In this document: piece after piece, positions 29,301-36,737 of the stretch
Numbering within the stretch: the stretch's first letter is position 1
Layout of the letters: each line of letters begins with the position of its first letter
NCBI RefSeq assembly: GCF_026342435.1
Contig: NZ_JAPEMT010000003.1
Span: forward strand, 682,001 to 746,000
Source: Streptomyces sp. NBC_00237
GTDB taxonomy: Bacteria; Actinomycetota; Actinomycetes; Streptomycetales; Streptomycetaceae
Direction of reading: 5' to 3'
Length of the DNA: 64,000 bases
The notes under the pieces: model-generated
Seen by the model: only the letters and a program-made list of their open reading frames with translations
Databases searched by the model: none
What the model was told of the DNA's origin: nothing
Made by a program: the position numbers and the translations under genes

Positions 29301-30128
29301 GCACTGGTCGGCCCCGGCGACGTCGTCATCGGTGACGTGTACAACCACGCGAGCATCCTCGACGGCTACCGGCTGTCCGGCGCCCGGGTCATCACGTACG
29401 CCCACAATGATCTCGCCGACCTGGAGCGGGCCCTGCGCAAGGTCGGCGACGCGGGGCGGCTGGTGGTGACGGACGCGGTCTTCAGCATGGACGGCGACGT
29501 GGCCCCGCTGCCGGGCATCGTGGAGCTGTGCGAACGGTACGACGCCCCGCTGATGGTCGACGAGGCGCACAGCCTCGGCGTGCTCGGCAGCACGGGACGC
29601 GGCATCACCGAGCACTTCGGCATCGACCCCGAGCGCGTCGACGTCAAGATGGGCACGCTGTCCAAGACCGTTCCCAGCGCGGGCGGTTACGTCGCGGGCT
29701 CGCGCGATCTGGTCTTCGCCCTGAAGAACAACGCCCGGGGCTGGATGTTCTCCGCGGCGGTGACACCGGCCCAGGTGGCGGCGGCGAAGGCCGCGATCGA
29801 GGTGATGGAGGCATCCCCGGAGCGCCCCCGCGAACTGCGTGCCAGGACGTCCAGGTACCTCGGACGGCTGCGTGCCCTGGGCTTCGACACGCTCGCCAGT
29901 GAGACACCGGTGGTGCCCGTCGTCTGCCACAGCTCGCAGCAGGCCCACGAGATGGCGCGGCTGTGCCAGCTGGACGGGCTGTTCGTGCAGCCGATCGTCT
30001 ATCCGGCGGTGCCGCGCACCCTGCCCAGGCTGCGGACCATCGTCAGCCTGAGCCACTCGGACGCCGACCTGGACACGGCCGTCGCGACGCTGGAGAAGGC
30101 CGGCCGCGCCTGCGGCCTGATCGCCTGA
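26307..30128 (+). CDS. PKS terminal subunit: DH-KR-ACP-AONS
   Basis: 1273 aa, ATGA overlap with the glycosylase gene. DH (His18; the motif Gly is Ser22; Asp178/Gln182) and KR (GGMGGIG near 479, Tyr614, LRDG motif) complete module 6, followed by ACP (Ser735) and a Pro-rich linker. Residues about 870-1270 are a fold-type I PLP enzyme of the alpha-oxoamine synthase family (8-amino-7-oxononanoate/KBL/ALAS type): DEAHS for the cofactor ring and Lys1120 in GTLSKT for the Schiff base. There is no thioesterase. Such domains release an acyl-ACP by decarboxylative condensation with an amino acid such as Gly, Ala or Ser, giving an alpha-aminoketone, as RedL does in prodiginine biosynthesis. The amino acid used cannot be read from the sequence. 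Confidence 0.92.
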   Translation: MNSTRFPLDAADPLVRDHRIGSVPVVPAAAQIDAVLSACEARRPDGQWTLKDVAFRVPLRVEAADAELQVHTTDDGQCAVRSPEPGGDGTPREHCTARVVRIALPPPRYLDVADLQAGCTRDVPRTAVTAWQRGSGITYGPSYRAIRSARTGPGRMLAVLRAADDLHGNSFVPPPLLDAVFQALGMLDDGAAGACLPWYVGRIVARRRISGTVLALVEREEPTGTRTGVVRGRATVCNQQGEVLLELERITLKSAAPAGATPTSAPPGAAVGSVESVVWRKTDPVRPSPAPGGALLLVSGDDVHLPGERPVVRTTPAELTPERLDVLLGDTTVQGVLYDAPRGLTGEEQVTRALQGVFALVRVLAARPPMPDLTIVTTTAHQVTGQETVDPFMTALWGLGRTLQVEHPRTRVRLVDLAPDPGDTPGTGPAASLSDVLERAEPELARRGGSWYAPVVEPAIAPEALGPVRLRGGRFLVTGGMGGIGLLVAEFLAGQGCAHLTLVGRTVPDRGEARRRLNRLAALCEVDTVATDVRRLPEALAGAERYDGVLHGAGVLRDGLARTLTPDRVGEVLAPKIGGVHALADLLATREPPGFVALFSSVAAVRANLGQSSYAAANAYLDGYAARKRADGEPWFSLGWGLWTVGMGEGIAPRAAAHGIPALTADEGVGLLHTALGRPPAHYVLTAAANAKDARMTTVTPESGLWPSLSTALKKILHVDDVSPEDNLLEIGLDSMMAVELAASLSADGTEVDPAVFFEHSEVGALLAHLEPQTAPVAAPPTPTPTPVRAPAPAPVPTPAPAPPPAPHESARASVPQTPPAGDSFVADWDRFRTPDPVFPPPPVAPPAADRPPHGALSAPGRTPRRTLPGRLSSSAQGTFLERRIDTLSAEDRLVVAQDAYFYEPVVQEAAGAHIKFDGRWYLNFASYSYLGLIGHDYIDAQTLSAVEQHGTGAHGVRLLAGTLHLHRELELTLARFLGTEDAIVFSSGYMANVATVGALVGPGDVVIGDVYNHASILDGYRLSGARVITYAHNDLADLERALRKVGDAGRLVVTDAVFSMDGDVAPLPGIVELCERYDAPLMVDEAHSLGVLGSTGRGITEHFGIDPERVDVKMGTLSKTVPSAGGYVAGSRDLVFALKNNARGWMFSAAVTPAQVAAAKAAIEVMEASPERPRELRARTSRYLGRLRALGFDTLASETPVVPVVCHSSQQAHEMARLCQLDGLFVQPIVYPAVPRTLPRLRTIVSLSHSDADLDTAVATLEKAGRACGLIA

Positions 30129-30223
30129 CCCCTCAGCCCCCTCACCCGTCCCTCACCCGTCCGTCACCCGGGCACCAGCACACGTCGACCGACCGACCGC
30201 ACGGCAGACCGAGGAGCACCGAC

Positions 30224-30652
30224 ATGACCTACACCGACATGACCCGCACGGACATGACTCGTACCGACGTGTCCGGCCCGGACATGACAGGCCCGGAGAT
30301 GACAGGTCCGGACGCGACAGGCCAGGACTCGACGGGTTACGCCCCGGCCGCGCCGGACAGCGCCCTCTTCTTCGGAGCGGTGCTCAAGACCATCGCCTCC
30401 ACCCGCAACCACGCCACCGACCAGCAGGCGTACGCCGACGGCGTGCTGGAGCCCGCCGGGCGGATACGCGCGGCCGAGCAGGAAGCGGCGGGCAGGCCGC
30501 TCACCGCGCACGAGACGGGGGAGGTGCTGGGGCTGCTGGAGACCACCTTCCGCACCAAGCGCACCCCCGACGAGGAGCGCGCGTACTACCTCCAGTACAT
30601 CGAGCGGGTCTCCGGAGTCAGCCTCGCCTCGTTGGGTGTGTCCGCCCCGTGA
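30224..30652 (+). CDS. Small cluster protein of unknown function
   Basis: 142 aa. The ATG has a good ribosome site (GAGGAG, 7 bp upstream). The 95 bp before it contain CTCACCCGTC-type direct repeats and no strong terminator, so it probably belongs to the same transcript. The first 40 residues repeat TDMT/GPDMT-like units. The rest is charged and helical-looking (YADGVLEPAGRIRAAEQEAA, then TTFRTKRTPDEERAYYLQYI), with no signal peptide, membrane segment or catalytic motif I recognise. Its stop overlaps the next start (GTGA). Position suggests a biosynthetic accessory or carrier-interacting role; I do not recognise the family. Confidence 0.75.
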   Translation: MTYTDMTRTDMTRTDVSGPDMTGPEMTGPDATGQDSTGYAPAAPDSALFFGAVLKTIASTRNHATDQQAYADGVLEPAGRIRAAEQEAAGRPLTAHETGEVLGLLETTFRTKRTPDEERAYYLQYIERVSGVSLASLGVSAP

Positions 30653-31791
30653 GCACATCCCGCCCGGCGTGGTACAGCCACGAACTCTGCTTCTGGCACG
30701 ACCCCGGCTCCGGATCGGGGTACGTGCCGGTGGGCCCCGGCGTCGAGCCGCTCCGGCAGTTCGCGGTCGACCCGGACCTGCGCCGAGCGGAGGGTCTGGT
30801 CAAGGTGTCGGGCGTGCAGGACCGGTTCACGGTCGTCACGCCCACACCCGCCACCGACGAGGACCTGCTGCTGGTGCACACGCCCGGGCACATCGAGCGG
30901 GTCGAGGCCACGTCGGCGATCGGCTCGGGCGACGCGGGCGTGTACGCGTACGTCAACTACCACAGCGCACAGGCCGCCAGGCTCGCCGCAGGGGCCTGCG
31001 TGCAGGCCACCGAGAGCGTCCTGGACGGGCGCTTCGACCGGGCCTACTGCCTCGTACGGCCGCCCGGTCACCATGCCGAGCCCGACCGGGCGATGGCGCT
31101 TTGCCTCTACAACAACGTGGCCGTCGCCGCCCGGGCGGCACAGCGCCGCGGAGTGCGCCGGGTCATGATCCTCGACTGGGACGTGCACCACGGCAACGGC
31201 ATCCAACGGGCCTTCTACGAGGACCCCGACGTCCTGTACGTCTCCCTCCACCAGGACGGGCTGTTCCCCGCCGCCTCCGGACTCGTCACGGAGACCGGCA
31301 CCGGCGCGGGCGCGGGCAGCACCCTCAACGTGCCGCTGCCCGCGGGCACGGGACACGACGCCTACCTCGCCGCCGTCGACCGCCTCGTGGTGCCCGCAGC
31401 ACGCGCCTTCCGCCCGGATCTGATCCTGGTCGCCGCGGGCGTCGACGCGAGCGGGCACGATCCGATGGGCCGGATGATGTGCACCAGCCGCACCTTCCAC
31501 GCCATGACCGCCACGCTGTGCCGGCTCGCCGACGAACTGACCCGGGGCCGGATCGTGTTCGCCCACGAAGGCGGCTACTCGGCCTGGTACCAGCCGATGC
31601 TGGTACTGGGCACGGCCACCGCGATCGCCGGCCTGCCCGCGCCGCAGGACCCCTTCCTGCACTCGCTCGACCACCTGCCCGGCCAGCGCCTTCAGCGGCA
31701 CCAGGACCGGGTGATCACGCACCTGGAGACCCATCACCCCCTGCTGGCCCGTACGGCTGCCGTCGCGTCCGCCCGGGGAGGCGGGCGATGA
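30649..31791 (+). CDS. HDAC-fold (class II-like) amidohydrolase
   Basis: 380-aa zinc-dependent arginase/deacetylase-fold enzyme with a GTG start overlapping the previous stop. All catalytic landmarks are present: RPPGHHAE with the His pair 141/142, DWDVHHGNG with zinc ligands Asp178 and His180, GVDASGHDP with Asp266, and EGGY with Tyr310. Family members cleave N-acyl groups from lysine or polyamines. In this cluster plausible jobs are removing the N-formyl group set by the loading module, removing a protecting acyl group, or acting on the aminoketone end. These are inferences. It is translationally coupled on both sides, so it is very likely part of the pathway. Confidence 0.88.
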   Translation: MSTSRPAWYSHELCFWHDPGSGSGYVPVGPGVEPLRQFAVDPDLRRAEGLVKVSGVQDRFTVVTPTPATDEDLLLVHTPGHIERVEATSAIGSGDAGVYAYVNYHSAQAARLAAGACVQATESVLDGRFDRAYCLVRPPGHHAEPDRAMALCLYNNVAVAARAAQRRGVRRVMILDWDVHHGNGIQRAFYEDPDVLYVSLHQDGLFPAASGLVTETGTGAGAGSTLNVPLPAGTGHDAYLAAVDRLVVPAARAFRPDLILVAAGVDASGHDPMGRMMCTSRTFHAMTATLCRLADELTRGRIVFAHEGGYSAWYQPMLVLGTATAIAGLPAPQDPFLHSLDHLPGQRLQRHQDRVITHLETHHPLLARTAAVASARGGGR

Positions 31792-32648
31792 GCGACTGGT
31801 GGATGACGGTGGGGGCGGGTGCGCGCAGGCCCCCGGGGGCCGGTGCGGAGCAGGGCGTCAGGCCCCGCTTCCGGATCGTGGCGCTCCCGCACGCGGGCGG
31901 CTGGCCCTCCGCGTTCCGCTCCTGGTGGCACGTCCTCCCGGCGGACGTCGAGCTGCTCGTCGCCCAGCTGCCGGGACGGGGCGCGCGCATCAACGAACCG
32001 CCCCTCACCCGGGTCGCGCCCCAGGTGGAGGCGCTCGGCCGGGCCCTCGCCGAGCGGGATCCGCTGCCGTACGCGGTCATCGGGCACAGCTTCGGCAGCG
32101 TCCTGGGCTACGAACTCACCAGGGCGATGGAACGCAGGGGCCTCGCGCCCCGGCTGCTGGCCGTCTCCGCACGCCAGCCGCCCTGCTTTCCCAGCGAACC
32201 GCCGTTCGCCCACCTCCGGAGCGACGCGGAGCTGCTGGAACACCTGGTGGACATCGGCGGGATGGCCCCGGGGCTGATGGACCGGCCCGACCTCGTCCAG
32301 CTGTCGTTGCATGCCGTCCGCGCGGACCTCGAAGCGATGGAACGGTACGAGCGTCCGGCGACCGGCACGAGCACCCCCGTCCTGGCACTCGGCGCTGTCG
32401 ACGACCCCGTGGTCATCGCCGAGCGGCTGCACCTGTGGTCGCTCGAAACGTCGGGCGGCTTCAGCCGGCTGATGTTCACCGGCGGCCACTTCTACCTGTA
32501 CGCGCCCGCCCCCGCCCGGACCGTCGCGGGCCGGCTGCTGCCGGACCGCGAGGGACCGCGGGCCGGGAACGGCGCCGTGCACCCCCTCCGCCGCCCGATC
32601 CCCGTTTCGGGTGGCCACGCGAAGCATCTTGGAAAGGAACCAGCGTGA
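31788..32648 (+). CDS. Type II thioesterase
   Basis: 286-aa alpha/beta hydrolase of the stand-alone thioesterase II family, ATGA overlap with the amidohydrolase gene. The nucleophile is Ser101 in GHSFGS, Asp is in GAVDDPV and the catalytic His in TGGHFYLY near residue 231. These enzymes clear mis-primed or decarboxylated acyl groups from PKS/NRPS carrier domains. Because the assembly line ends in an AONS domain, this is the only thioesterase seen here; an added role in release cannot be excluded but is not needed. The C-terminal 40 residues look unstructured. Confidence 0.92.
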   Translation: MSDWWMTVGAGARRPPGAGAEQGVRPRFRIVALPHAGGWPSAFRSWWHVLPADVELLVAQLPGRGARINEPPLTRVAPQVEALGRALAERDPLPYAVIGHSFGSVLGYELTRAMERRGLAPRLLAVSARQPPCFPSEPPFAHLRSDAELLEHLVDIGGMAPGLMDRPDLVQLSLHAVRADLEAMERYERPATGTSTPVLALGAVDDPVVIAERLHLWSLETSGGFSRLMFTGGHFYLYAPAPARTVAGRLLPDREGPRAGNGAVHPLRRPIPVSGGHAKHLGKEPA

Positions 32649-34213
32649 GCACCACCACCGATTCCCCCCACCAGGCCGGACCACGCGAATGGCTGGGCCT
32701 CGCCGTGCTGGCGCTGCCCACACTGCTGCTGTCCATCGACGTGAGCGTGCTGCACCTGGCCGTGCCCCACGTCAGTACGGCCCTTGACCCGTCCGCCTCC
32801 CAGATGTTGTGGATCATCGACATCTACGGGTTCCTGATCGCGGGCTTCCTGGTGACGATGGGCACGCTCGGCGACCGCATCGGCCGCAGGAAGCTGCTGC
32901 TGATCGGCGCCGCGGCCTTCGGCGTCGCCTCGGTCGCCGCCACGTACGCCAACGGCCCGGCCACCCTCATCGCGGCGAGGGCCGCCATGGGCATCGCCGG
33001 CGCCACTCTGATGCCCTCGACCCTCGCCCTGATCAGCAACATGTTCCGGGACGCGAAGCAGCGCGGGGTGGCGATCGCGGTCTGGATCACCATGTTCTCC
33101 GTGGGCATCGCGCTGGGCCCGGTGGTCGGCGGCGCGATGCTCGAATACTTCTGGTGGGGTTCGGTCTTCCTGCTGGGCGTACCGGTCATGGTGCTGCTGC
33201 TGGTGGCGGGGCCGGTGCTGCTGCCGGAGTACCGCGACGAGGAGTCCGGCCGGCTGGACCTGGCCAGCGTGGGCCTGTCGCTGGCCGCGATCCTGCCGGT
33301 GGTCTACGGCCTGAAGGAGATCGCCAAGGACGGCGTCTCGGCGGTGTCCGCCGCGGCGATCGTGGTGGGTCTCGTCTGCTCCGTGGTGTTCGTCCGCAGG
33401 CAGCGCACGCTGGACAGCCCGCTGCTCGACTTCACCCTCTTCAGCAACCCCGCGTTCCGCACCACGCTGGTGACGATGCTGCTCAGCATGCTGGTGGCGG
33501 GCGGCACCTACCTGTTCGTGACGCAGTACCTGCAACTGGTCGGCGGCCTCTCCCCGATGAAGGCCGGTCTGTACCTGCTGCCCGCCGCGGGCGCGCTGAT
33601 CGTGACGTCCATGATGTCCCCGGTCGCCGCGGCCAAGTTCCGGCCCGCGTACGTCGTCGCCTTCGGCCTGGCCGTGTCGGCCCTCGGCCACGTCATGCTG
33701 GCCACGGCGGACAGCACCTCCGGGATCGCCCAGGTGGTGACCGGCTTCGCCTTCGTCTACGCGGGCGGCGGGCCGCTCATCGCCCTGGGCACCGACATCG
33801 TGGTCGGATCCGCACCGCCCGAGCAGGCGGGGTCCGCGTCCGCGGTCTCGGAGACCAGCACCGAGCTGGGCATGGCGCTCGGCGTGGCCGTACTCGGCAG
33901 CATCGGCACGGCCGTGTACCGCAGCGGGGTGGACGTCCCCGCAGGGGTCGCCGACGGAGCCGGTGACTCGCTCGCCGGAGTGGTGGAGGCAGCCGCGAAG
34001 CTGCCGTCCGACGTGGCGGCGGCCCTGCTGGAGTCCGCCCGGGCCGCGTTCACCGACGGCATGAACGTGATCGGCGCCATCGGGGTCGTGCTGGCGCTCG
34101 GTACCGCCGTCCTCGTGGCCGTGGTGGTCAAGGCTCCGGCAGGGGGAGCCGAGGAGGAAGCTCCCGAGTCCGCAGTGACCCCCGTCGTGGCGGAGGGCCG
34201 TCCGGTCTCCTGA
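32645..34213 (+). CDS. MFS drug exporter, DHA2 14-TM type
   Basis: 522-aa membrane transporter, GTG start overlapping the thioesterase stop, with a clear ribosome site (GGAAAGGA). About 14 hydrophobic segments; GDRIGRRK is the conserved loop 2-3 motif and the long C-terminal half has the DHA2 layout, as in actinorhodin- or methylenomycin-type exporters. It is the last gene of the biosynthetic operon and most likely pumps out the product using proton-motive force. Confidence 0.92.
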   Translation: MSTTTDSPHQAGPREWLGLAVLALPTLLLSIDVSVLHLAVPHVSTALDPSASQMLWIIDIYGFLIAGFLVTMGTLGDRIGRRKLLLIGAAAFGVASVAATYANGPATLIAARAAMGIAGATLMPSTLALISNMFRDAKQRGVAIAVWITMFSVGIALGPVVGGAMLEYFWWGSVFLLGVPVMVLLLVAGPVLLPEYRDEESGRLDLASVGLSLAAILPVVYGLKEIAKDGVSAVSAAAIVVGLVCSVVFVRRQRTLDSPLLDFTLFSNPAFRTTLVTMLLSMLVAGGTYLFVTQYLQLVGGLSPMKAGLYLLPAAGALIVTSMMSPVAAAKFRPAYVVAFGLAVSALGHVMLATADSTSGIAQVVTGFAFVYAGGGPLIALGTDIVVGSAPPEQAGSASAVSETSTELGMALGVAVLGSIGTAVYRSGVDVPAGVADGAGDSLAGVVEAAAKLPSDVAAALLESARAAFTDGMNVIGAIGVVLALGTAVLVAVVVKAPAGGAEEEAPESAVTPVVAEGRPVS

Positions 34214-34289
34214 CCCGGCGGGTGCCGGAAGTCCACCGGGGCACCTCCCGCGGGCCGGCCCGCACACCGTGACCTCGCCTTCTCGACCT

Positions 34290-34312
34290 GGGCCTGTCCG
34301 CCGGACAGGCCC
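34290..34312. terminator. Bidirectional hairpin terminator
   Basis: Perfect 10-bp inverted repeat, GGGCCTGTCC and GGACAGGCCC with a 3-base loop, between the convergent transporter and VOC genes; it reaches the last base of the VOC stop codon. No T-run follows, as is usual in Streptomyces. Confidence 0.75.
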
Positions 34313-34746
34313 TAGTCGTGCGGGCGGTCCGTGTGGTGGGCGGCGTGCTCGGCGGTGGGGGCGATGGGCGTGATGATGTCGATCAGGACGCCGTCGGGGG
34401 CCGACAGGATGAAGTGCCGCTGCCCGAAGTCCTCGCTCCGCAGGTCGAGTTCCGGTGTGAGCCCGGCGCCCTCGACCAGCCGTGCGTACTCGGCGTCGAC
34501 GTCGGCCACCTCGAAGTTGAGCAGGAGCCCCTGGGCGGGCCTGCGGAAGGCCGAGGGCACGCTGTCGTGCCCCGCGTCGACCAGGGCGAGTTCGTAGTGC
34601 GGCGGTTCGGGCCGCCGCAGGCTGACGTACCAGTCGCTCTCGAAGGTCGTCTCGAAGCCGAGGAGGGTCCGGTAGAACTCCGTCGCCTCCTTGAGCTGCC
34701 GGGTGCAGACCACCGGATAGAAGCTGGTCAGTGCGGAGGGCGTCAT
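34312..34746 (-). CDS. VOC (glyoxalase/bleomycin-resistance fold) protein
   Basis: 144 aa if translation begins at the ATG at 34746 (MTPSALTSFYP); a TTG at 34779 gives 11 more residues but a less natural N-terminus. Single VOC module: SFYPVVCTRQLKEATEFY at the start of the beta-alpha-beta unit, VADVDAEYARL in the middle, and ILSAPDGVLIDIITP at the end. The family covers metal-dependent isomerases, dioxygenases and drug-binding proteins; no specific reaction can be assigned. It is divergent from a second VOC gene, with palindromic operator-like sites between, so it is probably TetR-controlled. Confidence 0.82.
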   Translation of the reverse strand: MTPSALTSFYPVVCTRQLKEATEFYRTLLGFETTFESDWYVSLRRPEPPHYELALVDAGHDSVPSAFRRPAQGLLLNFEVADVDAEYARLVEGAGLTPELDLRSEDFGQRHFILSAPDGVLIDIITPIAPTAEHAAHHTDRPHD

Positions 34747-34883
34747 CTCATCACCGTTCTGAAGCAGACGTGCGGTCAACTCGTGCGTGGAAGCGTCGAT
34801 TTGTCAACGAGCGACGCTGCCGCTCGTCACATCCTCCGGGACGGGGCGTGGAGGCGGTGTCGAGGGGTCGATTCCCAGGTTGA

Positions 34884-34898
34884 CATACCGTCGGTATG
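34884..34898. promoter_or_regulatory. Palindromic TetR-type operator (site 1)
   Basis: CATACCG-N-CGGTATG, a perfect 15-bp dyad between the two divergent VOC genes. Three similar sites lie at 34911, 36624 and 37484. Confidence 0.65.
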
Positions 34899-34910
34899 CA
34901 GATTAGGTTC

Positions 34911-34937
34911 TACTCGCATACCGTTGGTACGCGAGTA
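34911..34937. promoter_or_regulatory. Palindromic TetR-type operator (site 2)
   Basis: 27-bp dyad with arms TACTCGCATACC and GGTACGCGAGTA (one mismatch) around GTT. It ends 13 bp before the VOC start at 34951, so a bound repressor would block transcription or the leader directly. Confidence 0.7.
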
Positions 34938-34950
34938 GAGACGGCGCCCC

Positions 34951-35283
34951 ATGCTGACCAGCTTCTGCCCGGTGATCTGCACCTCGCGCATCGAGGAATC
35001 CCGCGCCTTCTATGCCGAGCTCTTCGGCTTCCGCACCACGTACGAAACGCCGTGGTGCGTGGGGCTGGGCCGGCCGGGACCGTCGCCGCACGAGCTCGTA
35101 CTCCTCGACCACTCCCATCCGGCCCTGCCGCAGGGGCAGCGACTGCCCCTGCGCGCGGTGCGGATCACCGTCGAAGTGGACGGCGGGGAGCGGGAGTCGC
35201 AGCGCACCGTGACGGATCCCAACGGAGTCAGGGTCGACGTCGTGGCGTCACGACGGCTCGCGGGAGACCGCGCCACCGGGTGA
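34951..35283 (+). CDS. Short VOC-family protein
   Basis: 110 aa, ATG start. It begins MLTSFCPVICTSRIEESRAF and is clearly related to the divergent VOC protein at 34312-34746 (SFYPVVCTRQLKEATEFYRT), but it is about 30 residues shorter, missing part of the central helix region. The C-terminus keeps VTDPNGVRVDVV. It sits directly behind operator site 2. This looks like one of a duplicated pair, possibly functioning as a heterodimer half or a degraded copy. Function unknown. Confidence 0.75.
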   Translation: MLTSFCPVICTSRIEESRAFYAELFGFRTTYETPWCVGLGRPGPSPHELVLLDHSHPALPQGQRLPLRAVRITVEVDGGERESQRTVTDPNGVRVDVVASRRLAGDRATG

Positions 35284-35311
35284 ACCGGACGAACAAAGGG
35301 GAGGACGGGCC

Positions 35312-36067
35312 GTGCCCAGAAGAATCGATCCCGATACCGCTGCCGCTGTCATGCGCGCCGCCGGTTTAGAACCACTGGGTCCCTACCCGGGGGCGAACGT
35401 GGCATGGGCATGCCGCTGCGTGCGGCACGGGCACGCGGTGGCGCCCACCTTCACCTCGGTACGCAGCGGAGCGGTCTCCGGGTGCCGCAGGTGCGGCCGG
35501 GCCGCCGCCGGGGAACGGCGTCGCATCGCCGGTCAGGAGAAGGCCGAGGCGGACATGCGGATCGCGGGCTTCGAACCGCTGGAGCCCTACCCGGGCGCCC
35601 GGATGAAGTGGCACTGCCTCCACACGGCCTGCGGTCGCACCGTACGCCCGAGACTCACCAAGATCCGTTCGGGCGGGGGCGGGTGCAGGGCGTGCGCGGG
35701 GCGGGCCCCGGTGGATCCGGCGACCGCCGAGGCGGACATGCGCGCGGTCGGCATGGAGCCGCTGGAACCCTTCCCCGGCCGGGTGGGCGACCGATGGAAG
35801 TGCCGCTGCGTCACCTGCGGTCACACCGGCATGCCCACCCTCAACAACATCCGTCGCGGCCAGGGCGGATGCTACGGCTGCGCGCGGCGCGTACGGCAGA
35901 GCCGCTTCGGGAGTGCGGCGGAGCGGTTCGAGCGGGTACTGGCGGCAGTGGAGGGGCCGGACCGTACGTCCGAGGCGGCTCTGACGGACCCGGTACTCGC
36001 CGACGCCGTACTCACCGCCGGGTACGCAGCGTCGCGAGCAACTGCGTCAGCGCCCCCTGGGTGCTAG
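35312..36067 (+). CDS. Three-repeat zinc-ribbon protein
   Basis: 251 aa from GTG at 35312 (ribosome site GGGGAGGA), 28 bp after the VOC gene and probably co-transcribed. Three tandem units of about 60 residues each read: acidic helix, GxEPLxPYPG, W-x-C-x-C (or a variant), a Cys/His knuckle, then a loop ending in GGCxxCAxR. This gives about four Cys per unit, fitting zinc-ribbon or treble-clef folding and possible nucleic-acid binding. The C-terminal 60 residues are Ala-rich. The last 56 bp overlap the convergent TetR gene. I cannot name the family with confidence; DNA-binding or nuclease-associated modules are one possibility. Confidence 0.75.
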   Translation: MPRRIDPDTAAAVMRAAGLEPLGPYPGANVAWACRCVRHGHAVAPTFTSVRSGAVSGCRRCGRAAAGERRRIAGQEKAEADMRIAGFEPLEPYPGARMKWHCLHTACGRTVRPRLTKIRSGGGGCRACAGRAPVDPATAEADMRAVGMEPLEPFPGRVGDRWKCRCVTCGHTGMPTLNNIRRGQGGCYGCARRVRQSRFGSAAERFERVLAAVEGPDRTSEAALTDPVLADAVLTAGYAASRATASAPPGC

Positions 36068-36605
36068 CCAGATCGCCCGGGGTCGCCGACGCGGCCAGGC
36101 GCATGGCCGCCTCGTTCATGGCCCCCGACAGCAGGTGCACGAGAGGTGCGACCGGCTGCGCGGCGATGGTCCCCTCGTCGATCAGGGTGCCGATCACCTG
36201 CGCCAGGTGACGGCCCGAAGTGTCCTTGTTCATCGCGCGCCACTGGCTCCAGCCGAGAACGGCGGGCCCGTCGACGAGCAGGATGCGCTGGAGGTCGGGG
36301 TCGGTGGAGGCGCTCAGGAACGCCTGGCAGCCCGAGGTGAGTTGGTCCCAGGCCCCGGCGTGCGCGTCGGCGGTGGCGGCGATGTGCTCGGACACCTCCT
36401 GCTGCGCCTCCTCCAGGACCGCCCGGAACAGCGCGGCCTTACTGGGGAAGTGGTGGTACAGCGCTCCCTTGGTGACCCCGCCGGCCCGGACGATCTCGGC
36501 CAGACCCACGGCTCCGTACCCCAACGTCGCGAACAGGCGTCTGCTCTCGCGCAGCAGCGTCTGCCGCGTCTGCTCCCGCTGCAGCGCTCGAACCCCTTGC
36601 GTCAT
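36012..36605 (-). CDS. TetR-family repressor (copy 1)
   Basis: 197 aa from ATG at 36605; an in-frame extension to 36812 exists, but MTQGVRALQREQTRQTLL is the normal TetR beginning. HTH: IVRAGGVTKGALYHHFPSK. The C-terminal ligand domain contains RILLVDGPAVLGWSQWR. It is a close paralogue of the protein at 36834-37424 with the same architecture throughout. An operator-like dyad lies 19 bp upstream, so it likely represses itself. The inducer is unknown. Confidence 0.9.
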   Translation of the reverse strand: MTQGVRALQREQTRQTLLRESRRLFATLGYGAVGLAEIVRAGGVTKGALYHHFPSKAALFRAVLEEAQQEVSEHIAATADAHAGAWDQLTSGCQAFLSASTDPDLQRILLVDGPAVLGWSQWRAMNKDTSGRHLAQVIGTLIDEGTIAAQPVAPLVHLLSGAMNEAAMRLAASATPGDLASTQGALTQLLATLRTRR

Positions 36606-36623
36606 CCCGCGGCCCCCGCCCTT

Positions 36624-36642
36624 GGCATACTGAAGGTACGCC
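36624..36642. promoter_or_regulatory. TetR-type operator (site 3)
   Basis: Imperfect dyad GGCATACTGAAGGTACGCC, 19 bp upstream of the first TetR start; it shares the CATAC...GGTACG core with site 2. Confidence 0.55.
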
Positions 36643-36737
36643 AATACGGTACTTCGCTCCCGGGCGGTGTGGAGGACCGGAGCGGCAACGGATCGCCCTC
36701 GGCATCGACCCCGTACCGGATCGCGCCCGGCACGCAC

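Noticed and set aside
3..30128. Identifying the cluster as the oxazolomycin or conglobatin cluster
   Set aside because: The loading module is similar, but the AONS ending, AlkC and HDAC-like genes do not fit what I know of those pathways, and the left part of the cluster is not visible.
28900..32648. Chain release by a thioesterase
   Set aside because: No TE domain follows the last ACP; the separate thioesterase is of the type II editing class.
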